Shown here: positions 33,152-45,644 of the stretch, piece after piece
Numbering within the stretch: the first letter of the stretch is position 1
Layout: each line of letters opens with the position of its first letter
Source of the DNA: Planctomycetota bacterium
GTDB lineage: Bacteria > Planctomycetota > UBA1135 > GCA-002686595
DNA: 64,000 bases
Assembly: GCA_016712565.1 (NCBI GenBank)
Contig: JADJQU010000011.1
Span: forward strand, 166,191-230,190
Direction of reading: 5' to 3'
Translations under genes and position numbers: made by a program
Notes under the pieces: generated by a model
Seen by the model: only the letters and a program-made list of their open reading frames with translations
The model's database searches: none
What the model was told of the DNA's origin: nothing

Positions 33152-34182
33152 AGAAGCTGCGCGTGCTGGTCCTGATGCACGAGGATCTCGTGCCGCCTGA
33201 GTCGATCGCCGGCCTGGGGGAGAAGGAGTTCCAGCCCTTCCGCACCGAATGGCAGGTGCTCCAGGGTCTGCGTGGCCTGGGCCACGAAGTGCGCGCCATC
33301 GGCGTGCACGACGACCTGCGGCCGCTGCGCGAGGCCATCGAGGCGTTCCGCCCCCACGCCACGTTCAATCTCCTGGAGGAATTCCACGGAGTCTCCATGT
33401 ACGGGCAGGCGGTGATCAGCTTTGTCGAGCTGCTCTGCACCCCATACACAGGCTCCAATCCGCGCGGGCTGATGCTGTCCCGCGACAAGGTGCTGGCCAA
33501 GAAGATCCTCGCCTACCACCGCCTGCCGATTCCGCGCTTCGGGGTCTTCCCCGTGGGGGCCAAGGCCCGACTGCCCCGGCGCCTGGGCCTGCCGCTCCTG
33601 GTGAAATCCACTTCCGAGAGCGCCTCCCTGGGCATCTCCCAGGCCTCGATCGTGCGTTCGCCCGAGAAACTGGCCGAACGGGTGGCCTTCATGCACGGGA
33701 CCTTCGGCACCGACGTGTTGGCGGAGGAGTACATCGAGGGCCGCGAGCTCTACCTGGGTGTGCTGGGCAACTCGCGGCTGGAGAGTTTTCCCGTCTGGGA
33801 AATGCGCTTCGGGACCTGGGATCCGGAGCTGCCGCGCATCGCCACCGCGCGGGTCAAGTGGGACGCCGAATTCCAGCGCCGCCATGGCATCGCCACGGGG
33901 CCGGCCCAGGACCTCGAACCGACCGCCCTGCGCACCATCGTCCACGCCACGAAGCTGGCCTATCGGGCCCTGGGCATCTCCGGTTACGCACGGGCCGACT
34001 GGCGGCTCTCGCCCGACGGAAGGGCCTATCTCCTGGAGCTGAACGCCAACCCGGACCTGTGCAGCGACGAGGACTTCGCACAATCCGCCCAGGCCGCCGG
34101 CCTGGCCTACGAGCCGCTGCTGCAGCGCATCCTCAACCTGGCGCTGTCCTACCGACCGGCCTGGAAGCGCGCGGAGGAGTGA
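33148..34182 (+). CDS. D-Ala-D-Ala ligase-like ATP-grasp protein
   Basis: A 344-residue ATP-grasp ligase related to D-alanine-D-alanine ligase, which makes the dipeptide for peptidoglycan. Seen are PHATFNLLEEFHGVSMYGQA near residues 68-88, the ATP-binding VKSTSESASLG, the EEYIEGRELYLGVLG strand, and the metal-binding YLLELNANPDL near the end. The proximity of the E-x-N motif to the end is normal. The Ddl serine loop is less clear, so another amino-acid or peptide ligase is possible. It is preceded by a 14-codon ORF that overlaps its ATG. Presence of this family fits the view that planctomycetes have peptidoglycan. Confidence 0.75.
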   Translation: MKKLRVLVLMHEDLVPPESIAGLGEKEFQPFRTEWQVLQGLRGLGHEVRAIGVHDDLRPLREAIEAFRPHATFNLLEEFHGVSMYGQAVISFVELLCTPYTGSNPRGLMLSRDKVLAKKILAYHRLPIPRFGVFPVGAKARLPRRLGLPLLVKSTSESASLGISQASIVRSPEKLAERVAFMHGTFGTDVLAEEYIEGRELYLGVLGNSRLESFPVWEMRFGTWDPELPRIATARVKWDAEFQRRHGIATGPAQDLEPTALRTIVHATKLAYRALGISGYARADWRLSPDGRAYLLELNANPDLCSDEDFAQSAQAAGLAYEPLLQRILNLALSYRPAWKRAEE

Positions 34183-34230
34183 GCCCCGGGCACCGAACAG
34201 GGCCAGATCGGGCCGCGCTCCCCGCGCAGC

Positions 34231-35606
<1,376 letters not shown>

Positions 35607-35610
<4 letters not shown>

Positions 35611-36767
35611 TCTCCGAGCAGCAGGGTCACGCAGGTTTCGTTGTGCAGCCTGGGCGGCCCGCCCGCCTCCACGGGACAGATCTCCCCGAAGGCGTAGAAC
35701 CCCGCCAGCTGGATCGTGGGCAGGCTCAGATCCTCGAAGGCCTCCAGGAGTTCGCCGATCTCCTCCTGGGCCCGGGTGCCGAGCACCCACTTGCGCGCGG
35801 CGCAACTGATGAGCAGGCCGACTTCCGGCCGCGCCCCGGGGAAGCAGGCCAGGGCATTGCGAATCGAGGTCTGGGTTCCCGAGAGGATCCCGTCGGGGAC
35901 CACTTCCGTCAGGCGCACGGTGGAACCGGTGGGCACGTCGCCCGCGAACGTGACGCTGCCCTCGGCCTCGTCGCAGGCCATGGCAGCCCGCAGGAAATAG
36001 TCGCCGTCCTCCCCACCGCAGAAGACCGCCAGGGGAAACTCGCCCAAGTTCGTCGTCACGCGCTCGCCCCACAGGCCCTGGTAGATCTCCAGCGCGGGCC
36101 GGTCGTCGATCTCGTGCACCTTGTTGCCCGTGGAGCGCGTCACCGTGTGGGGCGCGCCGATCGGGAACCAACCCGAGGCGACGCCGTGGCTCACCTTCAC
36201 GTCCCCGCAGACGAACAGCACCACCAGGGAATCATGGTGGAATTCCGAGCCGAAGAACTGGCGCGTGGTGGGCGCGACTTCATGGTCCCCCGCCAGGCCG
36301 CCGACGATGGGACAGACACGACCCGTCAGACGCCGGTGCAGGCCGTCGATCACGTCGCTGGCGTTGCCGGTCGTGCCCGGACAGAGCACGAAGCACAGGG
36401 CCGGGCGCCGCTCGCCCAGGGTCTCCAGGACCTCGTCGAGGGCCCCTTCCAGGTCGCAGCTCGGCGCGAGGCCCTGGGCGGCCACGAATTCGGCGCCCTG
36501 GCCGGTGAAGAGCGTGAGACAGACCGAATCGCCGCGGTAGCCCAGCACGGAGGAGACTTCGCCGTCGGTGCTCGAGCCGATCAGGGGCAAGCCCGGCCAG
36601 CGTTCCTGGAGCCGCGAGAGCACCAGATCGCCGTCGTACTCGCTGGTCATGAACAGGACCGCCCCGCGGGGTGTTTCCCCGGCCAGTCCCGCGTCGCACT
36701 GGCGCAGAAGGTCCTCGAGGGCTGACTCCGTTTCGACTTCGTCGCTGTGGGCTATGACTGTGCGCAT
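35607..36767 (-). CDS. FIST-domain sensory protein
   Basis: A 386-residue protein with FIST N and FIST C regions, predicted small-ligand sensor domains (e.g. amino acids). Recognisable are AVLFMTSEYDGDLVLSRL, PLIGSSTDGEVSS, CPIVGGLAGDHEV, FPIGAPHTVTRSTGNKVHEI and the C-terminal FYAFGEICPVEAGGPP, LHNETCVTLLLGE. No membrane helix, so cytosolic. It overlaps the downstream hybrid histidine kinase by 4 bp. That kinase lacks an input domain, and FIST-kinase pairing in one operon is known in other bacteria. The ligand is unknown. Confidence 0.88.
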
Positions 36768-36993
36768 GACTCGGGGAGTCCCGGCTGGCGAGGGAGGCCG
36801 TGCGAAACCGGCTGCCTATCGCGCAGGCGCGGGGCCGAACTGAAGCGGAACCCGCGCCTCGCGGAGGGCTCGCACCCCGCCCCAGCTCGCACGTTGCAGC
36901 ACCTCAGGACCCCGCCGGGCCCTTCGCCAGGGAGCACTCAGTTCCCCCGCCGCGGGCCCACCCGCCTGGGCCGCTCCCGGGCCTGCCCGCCCG

Positions 36994-39201
36994 TCAGGGA
37001 CAGAACGTCACCGCGAGCCCGTCGCTCAGGGTGATCCCCGTACCGTCGGGATGCTGTGCGTCCCGCTGCCACAACTGGTACCAACGGGTGCTGCCCGCCA
37101 TGGCGCTCGTCACGCCCACGGCCTGGCTGGCGCTGCCCGAGGCGTCGAACACCAGGGCCGGCAGGCGGGAGACGGGCGGTGCCGCGCACAGCAACGCTCC
37201 GCCGAAGGGCAGTGCCGCCGGTCCCAGCTTGCTGAAGATCACGAGCCCCACGGCATTGGGCACGGCCTGGGTGGCGCGCACGACCATGGGGCTCGCGGCG
37301 GCACTGGGCAGGCCGAGCACTTCCAGTTGCGGCACCATTCCATTGGAGCTCACCTTGCCCTGACAGTAGCGATTCCAATGGCACGTGGGCGGCGTGCGCT
37401 TCCACACCGACGACACCGGGTAGAAGCCCGTGAGGAATCCCGAGTCCGGCCCGTCGAAGCTCGAACCATAGCAGTCGCTGCTCCCCAGACCCGGGGGCGG
37501 GACCGCGAGCCAGGTGGCGCCGCCGTCCGTGGTGCGCGCCACGAAGCCCGTGGTGCCGGCGATCCAGGCCGTGGTGGACGAGAGGGCCTCGACGGTCCAG
37601 AGTCCCGCCGCGGTGGACGCGTCCTGGGGGGTCCAGGAGTTCCCGCCGTCCACGGTCGCGAGGACCGTGCCGTTGTCGCCCACGGCCCAACCGTGCAGGG
37701 CGTCGGCGAAGGCCACGTCGCGCAGAACCTCCGTGGGCGTGGTGATCCAGGTCCAGCTGGCGCCGCCGTCCACGGTCATCATCACGTCGTAGCCCACGGC
37801 CCAACCGAGGTTCGCATCAACGAAGTCCGCGGCGAAGAACCCCGACAGCGGAGTCGTGTTCAGGAACGTCCAACCCACGCCGCCATTCGTGCTGCGCCAC
37901 AGACCGTTGTCCGCGCAGGCCAGCGCGACCCCGGGGGAGACCGCATCCACGTCCCAGAAGTCGTACATGCCCGACCAGTAGGTCGGATTCCAGGTCAAGC
38001 CGCCGTCCTGGGTCCAGGCGGTGGTGGGGTAGAAGCCCTGTCGCTCCCCGACGGCGTAGCCCACCGAATCGTCGAGGAAGTCGATCGCCCGCCACTGGGT
38101 CTGGGGCAGGCCGGCCCCGGTCTCGGTCCAACTTTCGCCCGCGTCGTCGGAGCGCAGGATCACGCTGTCGGTCAGCGCGGCCCAGACCTTGGTCCCGCGG
38201 CGCACCACGTCGAACGCCAGCTCGGTGGCCACGGGGGCGCCGCCTCCCAAGAGCGACCAATGAACGCCGCCATCCGTGGTCTTGAACACGCCGCCGTCCA
38301 CGCCCACGGCGAGGCCCGTGGACAGGTCCCCCATGGACACGTCGAGCAGCGCCACGCCCGAGGTCGCGGCCTGGGTGCTCCAGGTCCCGCCGCCGTCGGT
38401 GGACGCCACGATCAGGCCCGGCGTGCCCGTGGCCCACAGCCATTGGCCTCCGAGCACGCTGAGCCGGTCCGCCCGGGCACCGGGGGGCAGGACCGCCGAA
38501 ATCCAGTTCAGGCCGCCGTCCACGGTGCGCAGCACGGCGTTGCCCGCGGCGATCCAGCCGCGGGCGGCATCGGCGAAGAACACGTCCGTGAAGTGGGCTG
38601 CGCTGGGCGCGCTCAGGGGCGACCACTGGGCTCCTCCATTCAAGGTGCGCCACACAAGTCCGCTGTCCCCGACCACCCACCCCTGGTTCCCATTGACGAA
38701 GTGCACCGCCCTGAGGGTCGCGCCGACGCCGGGAAGGGACGACTGGGTCCAACTGGCTCCCCCGTCCAGCGTGCGGAACACCCGGCCCACGCTGCCCACG
38801 GCCCAGCCCAGACTCGCGGTGGCGAAGTGGACGTCCTCCAGACCCGTGGCCGGATTCACGGTGCTCCAGATCTGGCCGGCGTCCGTGCTGCGCAGGATGC
38901 CCTCGCCCACGGCGCACACGAGCGAGCCCTTGGCCGCGATGGCCGCCAGGGCGTTCGTGGGGAGTTGTTGCTCGGTCCAGAACACGCCACCGGTGGTGGT
39001 GTGCCTGACTCCCCCCACGGCGGTGGCGATCCAGGCGTCGAGGGCGGAGCCCATGGCCACGTCGCGGTAGCTCGCCGCACCCACGGGCCACACGCGACGC
39101 CACTGTCCGTCCTGGGCGGCCGCGGGGGCCCCCTGGGGAATCTGCAGGGCCAGGACCACGCACGCGGCGATCGACCGCACCCACGGGATGGAGAGCTTCA
39201 T
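36994..39201 (-). CDS. Secreted YCF48/BNR-type beta-propeller protein
   Basis: A 735-residue secreted protein. A signal peptide (VRSIAACVVLALQIPQGAPA) is followed by some 12 repeats of the type WAVGSVGRVFRTLDGGASW, i.e. YCF48/sialidase-like Asp-box blades that stack as one or two beta-propellers. The last 130 or so residues begin RYCQGKVSSNG and end GLAVTFCP, the C-terminal domain shared with the genes at 39417 and 43644. It has no catalytic motif. The start ATG 39201 gives the signal peptide; an upstream in-frame extension is low-complexity. Role likely surface binding or assembly. Confidence 0.75.
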   Translation of the reverse strand: MKLSIPWVRSIAACVVLALQIPQGAPAAAQDGQWRRVWPVGAASYRDVAMGSALDAWIATAVGGVRHTTTGGVFWTEQQLPTNALAAIAAKGSLVCAVGEGILRSTDAGQIWSTVNPATGLEDVHFATASLGWAVGSVGRVFRTLDGGASWTQSSLPGVGATLRAVHFVNGNQGWVVGDSGLVWRTLNGGAQWSPLSAPSAAHFTDVFFADAARGWIAAGNAVLRTVDGGLNWISAVLPPGARADRLSVLGGQWLWATGTPGLIVASTDGGGTWSTQAATSGVALLDVSMGDLSTGLAVGVDGGVFKTTDGGVHWSLLGGGAPVATELAFDVVRRGTKVWAALTDSVILRSDDAGESWTETGAGLPQTQWRAIDFLDDSVGYAVGERQGFYPTTAWTQDGGLTWNPTYWSGMYDFWDVDAVSPGVALACADNGLWRSTNGGVGWTFLNTTPLSGFFAADFVDANLGWAVGYDVMMTVDGGASWTWITTPTEVLRDVAFADALHGWAVGDNGTVLATVDGGNSWTPQDASTAAGLWTVEALSSTTAWIAGTTGFVARTTDGGATWLAVPPPGLGSSDCYGSSFDGPDSGFLTGFYPVSSVWKRTPPTCHWNRYCQGKVSSNGMVPQLEVLGLPSAAASPMVVRATQAVPNAVGLVIFSKLGPAALPFGGALLCAAPPVSRLPALVFDASGSASQAVGVTSAMAGSTRWYQLWQRDAQHPDGTGITLSDGLAVTFCP

Positions 39202-39416
39202 GGCCGAGCGCTGGCAACTGCCGTGCCCGGGGCGTGCCGGGTCTTCCCGGCCCCGCGGAGGGCCCAGAGCCCCCTCGGCATCCAAGTCCTGGACGGGAGG
39301 CGCCCGAGGAGTCTCCCCGGGGCCCCCCGCGGGGCCCGGCGGGGCCGAGCCCGGTCCCCTCGGTCCCCGGCACGGGCTTTGCCCAAGGGAAGGGACCGCT
39401 TCCAAAGGAGCCCGCC

Positions 39417-42145
39417 ATGCGACTCAGCCTCACCCTGGCCCTGTGGGCCTTCTCCGCAGTTCCCGCCGGCGCCCAGTTCCCCGTTTCGACGCCGCTGCCG
39501 GGGGACCTGGCCGTGCTGCCCTCCGCGGGCACCCAGGAGAAGCCCTCGATCGCCTTCGGCGGCAGCCACTACCTGTGCGTCTGGGAGGACGGCCGCAGCG
39601 GCCTCGCGGGCGTCAGCAGTCCGCCCGACGGGATCCACGCCAACCGGGACGTGTACGCGACGCTCTTGGACCACCAGGGCTCCGTGCTGTGGAGCTCGCC
39701 GCTCGCCGTGGACGAGGCCCCCTGGGACCAGCTGAACGCCCGCGTGGCCTGGAACGGCACCCACTACCTGGTGGTCTGGGAGTCCACGCGGCCGACCCAG
39801 TTCTATCGCACCCAGGGCATCTACGCCGCCCGCGTGGATCCGGCGGGCGTGGTGCTCGACCAGCCGCCGATCGTGATCGACGACCAGGACGACTACGACG
39901 AGCGCTTCCCGGAGCTGACCAGCGACGGCAGCGGTTGGATGGTGGCCTGGACCGACAACCTGGGGACCGTGGGCTCGCGCCTCGACGGCGCCTACGTGGA
40001 CGGCAGCGGCCTCGTCCTGTTCAAGCGCACTCTGGTGCCCTCGACGAGCCCCTTGCCCACGAATTATCGGGTGAGCCACGCGGGGGACCGCTTCGCGGCG
40101 ATCTTCGAGCGCAACTACAGCTCCGGCATCGGGGCCCGGCTCTACGACGCCGGCCTGACGCAGGTGGGAGCGGAGCTCTCCATGGGCGCCGGCGGTCGGC
40201 CCGCCCTTGGAAGCAACGGCAGCGAGTTCTACGCCGCCTGGAACAGCGGCGGCGTGTTGGGGACGCCGATCACCACCTCCGGCGCCATGGCCACGCCCGG
40301 CGGCGCGCTGCTCAGCGGAGCCCTGCAGCTCAACGACGCGCGGGTCGCGGTGGCCTGGGACGGAACCCAATGGGTCGCGGGCATCACCGGTTCGGGCGCG
40401 GTGCACGCTTCCCAGGTGACTCCGGGGGCACGGTCGTGGCCGGCAGCCCGTTCACCATCAGCGCCGGGAACCTGACCGCCGGGGACGCCGCCGCGGCCAA
40501 CGGCAACGGCCGCGCGGTGCTGGCCTGGACCCATGGCCAGAGCGCCATCCCCTACAACATCGACCCCTTCGACATCTACGGGACGGCCGTCACGCCCCTG
40601 GGCCCCGGCGGAGTCTTCCCCCTGACCCTTTCACCCCCGGCGCAGGTGCACCCGGCCGTGGCCGGCGAACCCGGCGCGGGCTATCTGGTGGCCTTCCAGA
40701 GTCGTTCCACGGGACTGGTCGAGATCCTGGCCCAACGCGTGGCCCAAAACGGCGCGGTGCTCGACTCCACGCCGATCGTCGTGGCGAGCGGCGGTTCCAC
40801 GCTCGGCGGCACGCTCGACGTGGCCTTCGACGGCGCGCGCTGGCTGGTGGTCTGGAGCGAGCTGATGCCCGGCGGTCCGCCCTACCTCTACCGCACGTTT
40901 GCGCGGCGAGTGAATGCCGACGGCAGCCTGCCCGATCCCGCGCCCATCGACCTCCAGCGCGGGGAGCAGCCTGTGGTGGCCGCGCTGGCGGGCGAGTTCC
41001 TGGTGGCCTCCCACTTCCACTACCCGCCGGTGCAATCCAACGAGATCTACCACTACAAGCGCCTGCGCGGCTCGGACGGGGTGGTGGTCGATGCCAACGA
41101 GGTCCCCATCAGCTTCGGCAGCGGGACCAGCGACCTGATCGCCTTCGACGATCGTTGGCTCTTCGCCTGGGGCGGGATCAGCGCCGCCTTCATCCTGGGC
41201 GACGGCAGCGTGCAACCCCTGTTCCAGGCCGCGGCCTCGGGCAGCGCCAGCCCGTCCCTGGCCCGCAACGGCGACGAGGCGCTCCTGACCTTTGTGTTCA
41301 ACGGCTCGCTCCCCTGGAATGCCGACGTCCGCGCGCGGAGGATCCACAAGGACGGCACGCTGCTGGACCTCGCCACGGGCAGTTTCGTCAGCAGCGCGAG
41401 CAACGGCCAGTTGCACCCGCGCGCCCTCTGGTACGGCGCCAAATACATGGTGGCCTTCACGGACTACCGCGATCACCCGTCCATCGAACCCGGCGTGGGC
41501 GACGTGTACGCCGCGCGGCTGTCGGCCGCCAATCAGGTGCTCGACAACCCCGAACTGCCGGCCCAGAACCGCTGGCCTGCTGCCGAGGGCCGGCCCGCGC
41601 TCGCCGGCGGCGGCGGCCGCGCGCTGCTCGTCAGCACGGTGTTGGACGGCGCGCCCTTCGGCCAGTGGCGCGTGCACCGCCAGCTGTTCACCGAGGCCGC
41701 GCCCCCGCTGACCTACTGCACCGCCAAGGTGAATTCCCTGGGTTGCACGCCCCAGATCGGCTCCACCGGCCTGCCGAGCACCCAGGCCACCTCCGGTTTC
41801 CTGATCAGCGCCTCCAACGTGCAGAACCAGAAGGTGGGCCTGCTGCTCTACGGCACCCACGGCCGCTGGGGCCAGCCGTTCCAGGGCGGCACGCTGTGCG
41901 TGCGCACCCCGGTGCGCCGCAGCAGCCCCGTTTCCTCCCAGGGCTCGCCCCTGCCGGCCCAGGACTGCTCGGGCGTGTACCAGCTCGACATGAACGCCTT
42001 CGCCCACGGCCTCCTGGGGGGCAATCCCGATCCCCTGCTCCTGACCCTCGGCACGGTGGTGGACGCGCAATGGTGGGGCCGCGATCCCGGCTTCCCGGCC
42101 CTGACGGCCTCGACGCTTTCGGCCGGGCTGGAGTACGAGCTCTGA
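39417..42145 (+). CDS. Secreted repeat protein with shared C-terminal domain (frameshifted as assembled)
   Basis: A secreted protein of about 909 residues once one base is restored. AAAGGAG precedes the ATG, followed by a signal peptide (LSLTLALWAFSAVPAGAQ) and repeats of the type WNGTHYLVVWESTRPTQF and SDGSGWMVAWTDNLG, which resemble propeller blades. The last 130 residues begin YCTAKVNSLGCTPQIG and end LSAGLEYEL, the shared C-terminal domain. As written the first frame ends near 40475; restoring one G in the G-run at 40424-40428 joins it to the second frame (GGTVVAGSPFTI). The break is therefore a probable homopolymer error. Ligand and role unknown. Confidence 0.72.
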
Positions 42146-42179
42146 CCCGCCCGGGTCACTCCGACCTGGTGGGCCCGCC

Positions 42180-43551
42180 TTAGGGACGGGACGCGGCTCC
42201 GTCGGCCGCGACCTCACAGCGCTCGACGAAGGCCGCCGCGACCACGTCGCCCATGACGTTGACCACCGTGCGGCCCATGTCCAGCAGGCGATCGACGCCC
42301 AAGATGATGGCGATGCCGTCCGGCGGCACGCCCACCTGGGCCATGATCGTCATCAAGAGCGGCAGCGAGCCCCCGGGCACGCCCGCGGCTCCCACGGCCG
42401 AGATCACCGCCAGGAGCACCACCATGATCTGCTCGCCGATCTCCAGTTGGACGCCGAACACCTGGGCCACGAACAGCACCACCGCCCCCTCGAAGAGCGC
42501 CGTGCCGTTCATGTTGATCGTGGCCCCGAGCGGCAGCACGAAACCCGCCACGCCGGGCCGTACTCCCAGGCTCTCCTTGGTGACCCGCAGGCTGGTGGGC
42601 AGGGTCGCGTTGGAGGAGCTGGTCGAGAAGGCCGTGGCCATGATCGGCACGCACTTCCTGAGGAACGCCAGCGGCGGCGTGCGCACCAGGAGGCGCAGCA
42701 CGAGCGGGTAGAACAGGAACAGCTGGACCAGGTAACCCGCGACCACGAGGCCCAGGTAGAAGGAGAGCTTCGACAGGAGCGAGAGGCCGAACTTCGAGGT
42801 GACCGTGAAGATCAGGCAGAACACCGCCAGGGGCGCGAGCTTCATGGCGAAGCCCACGATCCCCACCATGGCCTCGGCCAGGGTCGAGAGCCAGCCCAGC
42901 ATGGCGCGGCGTCGATCCTCGGCGATCTGCGTCAGGGCCACGCCGAAGAGCAGGGAGAACACGATCAGGGGGCAGCATGTCCCCCAGGCGCGAGGGCACC
43001 TTGCCCAGTTCGCTCGCCTTGGTGGGCTGTCCGCCCACGACCGCCGAGAGCACGTTCTTCGGCAGGAACATGTCGAGGATCTTGTCCGACAACTCCTTGG
43101 TGGTCTTGGCTTCGCCCGAGGCCGCCACGGCGCCCTTCTCGCCGGCCTCGCCGCCGTACTGGCGCATCAATTCCTGGCGCGTCGCCTCGTCGAAGCCCTC
43201 GCCGGGCTTGAACGTGTTCAAGAGGCTGATCCCCAGCACCGCCGACACGGCCGTGGTCGCCAGGAACATGCCCATGGTGCGACTGCCGATGGCGCCGAGC
43301 TTCTTCAGGTTCGGCAGCTCGCCCACGCCGGTGGCCAGGGAGGCGAACACCAGCGGCATGACCACCAGCATCAGGCCCCGCAGAAAGACCTGCCCGATCG
43401 GATAGCAGACGCCGTCGGAAAACCGGTTCAGCCACGCGCGGCCGACCTCCGAGTCCCCCACCCAGGCATTGGCGAGGGCGCCGCACACCGCTCCGCCGAG
43501 CAGTCCCAGCAGGATCGTCCAGTGCGCTGCGCCGCGTGCGGGGGTGCCCAT
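42180..43551 (-). CDS. Sodium:dicarboxylate (DctA/GltP-type) symporter, frameshifted as assembled
   Basis: Inner-membrane symporter of the DAACS family, importing C4-dicarboxylates or acidic amino acids with Na+ or H+. The N-terminal half includes GQVFLRGLMLVVMPLVF and GTRTMG-like GSRTMGMFLATT. The C-terminal half has STSSSNATLPTSL, NMNGTALFEG and GAAGVPGGSLPLLMT, the signature re-entrant and cation-binding segments. The halves are in different frames: removing one G from the run at 42968-42972 joins RLGDMLP to LIVFSLLFGVAL. About 457 residues when repaired, the normal family size. The start ATG 43551 has TATCAT 9 nt upstream. Probable assembly error. Confidence 0.85.
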
Positions 43552-43560
43552 GGGCGGCGG

Positions 43561-43566
43561 ATGATA
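43561..43566 (-). promoter_or_regulatory. Putative -10 box (TATCAT) of the symporter gene
   Basis: Minus-strand GCTATCAT ends 9 nt before ATG 43551, without a Shine-Dalgarno; fits a leaderless transcript. Confidence 0.45.
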
Positions 43567-43643
43567 GCCTGGAAGGCCGAGGATCGAGCCGGGCTTCAAA
43601 GGGACCCGTGGGGTTTTGCCGCGCGCTCGCCGCGCGCCTCAGT

Positions 43644-45491
43644 TCACGGGCAGAAATCCGCCTGCAGGCCGTTCGACACGTTGAACAGGGCTCCGCCTCC
43701 CAGGTTGTCGCGGTACCAGTACTGGAAGTACCAGGTGGAGCCGGGCAGGATCTGGCCCGGCCCGCTGGAGGCCGGCGGCAGCGTGAAATCCACGGCGCGC
43801 GCGGCCACGCCGCCGACGGAAGCCCCACCGGGATTCAAGCGCACGATCGGGCTCCCGATGCAGCGCAGGCCGTTGCCCAGCGGAGCGCTGGCCGTGGTGG
43901 GCCCGTAGAGGAACAGGCCGGCGCTCTGCAGCGGCAGGCCGCTGCAGGAGAGGCCGAAGTTGTTGAGCCGGTGGCTGGTGCTGCCGGTGCTCGCGATCAG
44001 CGCACCGGGTCCCGCCGAATTCGGCGCGGCGCTGCAGTAGGTCTGGGTGCCGCAGGTGCCCGAGTTTCCCAGGGTCCCGTCGCTGTTGACGTTCTGGGCG
44101 TAGGTGTCGGAAAAGTCCGCCCGCCCGTCGCCCCAGACCAGCCGCGCCACGGCCGCGCCGTCGACGGCGGCCGCCAGGCGGAACTTGGGCGAGGGCGCGC
44201 TGGACACGACCAGCGGAGCGGGCGACCAGACCGAGGCGCCGCTGCCGTCGACGCGGAATCCCAGGATCTCCAGGTTCTGGGAACTCGGCGCGGCTTGGTT
44301 CTGGCAGAAGACCAGGGCCCCCGTGCCGAAGGCCAGACAGCGAATGAAGGACTTCTGGCGGTTGTCGATGGGAATCAGGTCCACGGCGCTGTTCCCCCAC
44401 AGCAGGGTTCCCGCGGCGGAAATGCGCTGCACCGAGAGGCTCCACAGGGACTGGGCCGGATTGCGCTTGCCGAAGCCCACCACGAGATCGCCGCTGCCGG
44501 GGAGCACCGCGAGGCCGGGATCGAGCTCGATCGTGTTGGGGTCGTTGCACACCGACACGCCGTTGTGCGGGAACACCTCGCTGCCCAGGGCGTCGACGCG
44601 CTGCACCAGCACGTCGAAGGTGTTGCCCACCGCCCGGTGCCAGGCGTAGGCCGCGCCGCCGCTGCCGTCGGGGAGGATCTGCGGCAGGTGCGCGATCGGC
44701 ACGGCGCCCGCGTCGTAGACCGCGATCGGCACGCCGGCATTCCACAACGGATTGCCCAGGGAATCGAACTTCATGGTCCGCACGTGGCGCGGGCTGGCGA
44801 AGCTCGAGATGTCGCGCACCCACGAGACGATGAACGCGCCCGCGTGGGAGGGAACCACGCCGCAGAAGCCGGGCTTCTCGGTGCCCTGGCCGAGGATCGA
44901 GAACCCGTCGGCCGCGTACAGCGGATTGCCGGCGCCGTCGAGGCGCTGCACACGAATGGCGCCGGGACCCGCCGTGGGCGAGTAGGACCAGGCGATCACG
45001 AAGCTGCCGTCCTCCATCCGCGAGCAGACCGGATCGGCCTCGAAGGCGACGTTGTTGGAAAGCGCGATGCCGTTCGCGCCCCACAACTGCGCGCCGGCGG
45101 CGTCCACCCGGTAGGCGTAGACGTCCAGGTCGCCCCCCGCGCGAACATCGGTGAAGGCGAGCACGCAGCCGCCCGCGCCGTCGGAGATCAGGTCCCAGCC
45201 CACGAGGGAGGTGCTTTGGGGCTGGTTCGAGACCAGCAGTCCGCCGTGGGGGAAGGTCTCGACGCCCTGGGAATCGAGACGCTGCACGTAGACCGCGTAG
45301 GAGCCGCCGCGGGGGTCGAACCAACCGAACCAGGTCGAGCCGTCGCCGCTTGCGGCGATCTTCGGCACGGCCTGGTCCCCCGCGAAGTCGGCAAGGGCCA
45401 AATTGACCGCCGGATTCGAGGGCCACTGGGCGGCGGCCAGGGGAGAGAGGACGAGCGACGAGAGGACGACGGCGGCGGAGCGAAGGTGCAT
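43644..45491 (-). CDS. Secreted beta-propeller-like protein with shared C-terminal domain
   Basis: A 615-residue secreted protein with a signal peptide (SAAVVLSSLVLSPLAAAQ) and repeats of the type YVQRLDSQGVETFPHGGL and ITYAYRVDAAGAQLWGANG-like blades, where VDAAGxxLWG recurs. This is a propeller-like array seen in secreted planctomycete proteins. The last 130 residues start TYCSAAPNSAGPG and end GLQADFCP, as in the genes at 36994 and 39417. No catalytic residues are recognised. The start ATG 45491 has a TATAAG hexamer 6 nt upstream; the open frame continues upstream as unrelated sequence. Confidence 0.72.
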   Translation of the reverse strand: MHLRSAAVVLSSLVLSPLAAAQWPSNPAVNLALADFAGDQAVPKIAASGDGSTWFGWFDPRGGSYAVYVQRLDSQGVETFPHGGLLVSNQPQSTSLVGWDLISDGAGGCVLAFTDVRAGGDLDVYAYRVDAAGAQLWGANGIALSNNVAFEADPVCSRMEDGSFVIAWSYSPTAGPGAIRVQRLDGAGNPLYAADGFSILGQGTEKPGFCGVVPSHAGAFIVSWVRDISSFASPRHVRTMKFDSLGNPLWNAGVPIAVYDAGAVPIAHLPQILPDGSGGAAYAWHRAVGNTFDVLVQRVDALGSEVFPHNGVSVCNDPNTIELDPGLAVLPGSGDLVVGFGKRNPAQSLWSLSVQRISAAGTLLWGNSAVDLIPIDNRQKSFIRCLAFGTGALVFCQNQAAPSSQNLEILGFRVDGSGASVWSPAPLVVSSAPSPKFRLAAAVDGAAVARLVWGDGRADFSDTYAQNVNSDGTLGNSGTCGTQTYCSAAPNSAGPGALIASTGSTSHRLNNFGLSCSGLPLQSAGLFLYGPTTASAPLGNGLRCIGSPIVRLNPGGASVGGVAARAVDFTLPPASSGPGQILPGSTWYFQYWYRDNLGGGALFNVSNGLQADFCP

Positions 45492-45497
45492 CCAGTC

Positions 45498-45503
45498 CTT
45501 ATA
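45498..45503 (-). promoter_or_regulatory. Putative -10 box (TATAAG), leaderless start
   Basis: Minus-strand TATAAG ends 6 nt before ATG 45491. The closest match to TATAAT among the hexamers listed here. Confidence 0.5.
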
Positions 45504-45644
45504 CCCGGGGGCCGACTTCCCGGGGGCTCGAGCCCTCTGCCGGACCCCCGGACCCCCGGAAACCGGCACGCGGGCGGAGATAGAGGTTGGCGGCGATCTC
45601 GATCCGGGAGGCTTGGACTCACAGGCGACGAAAGGGAGACCATC

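Noticed and set aside
42146..43660. Two short symporter genes instead of one
   Set aside because: Joined by removal of a single G and together equal to the normal family length, so treated as one.
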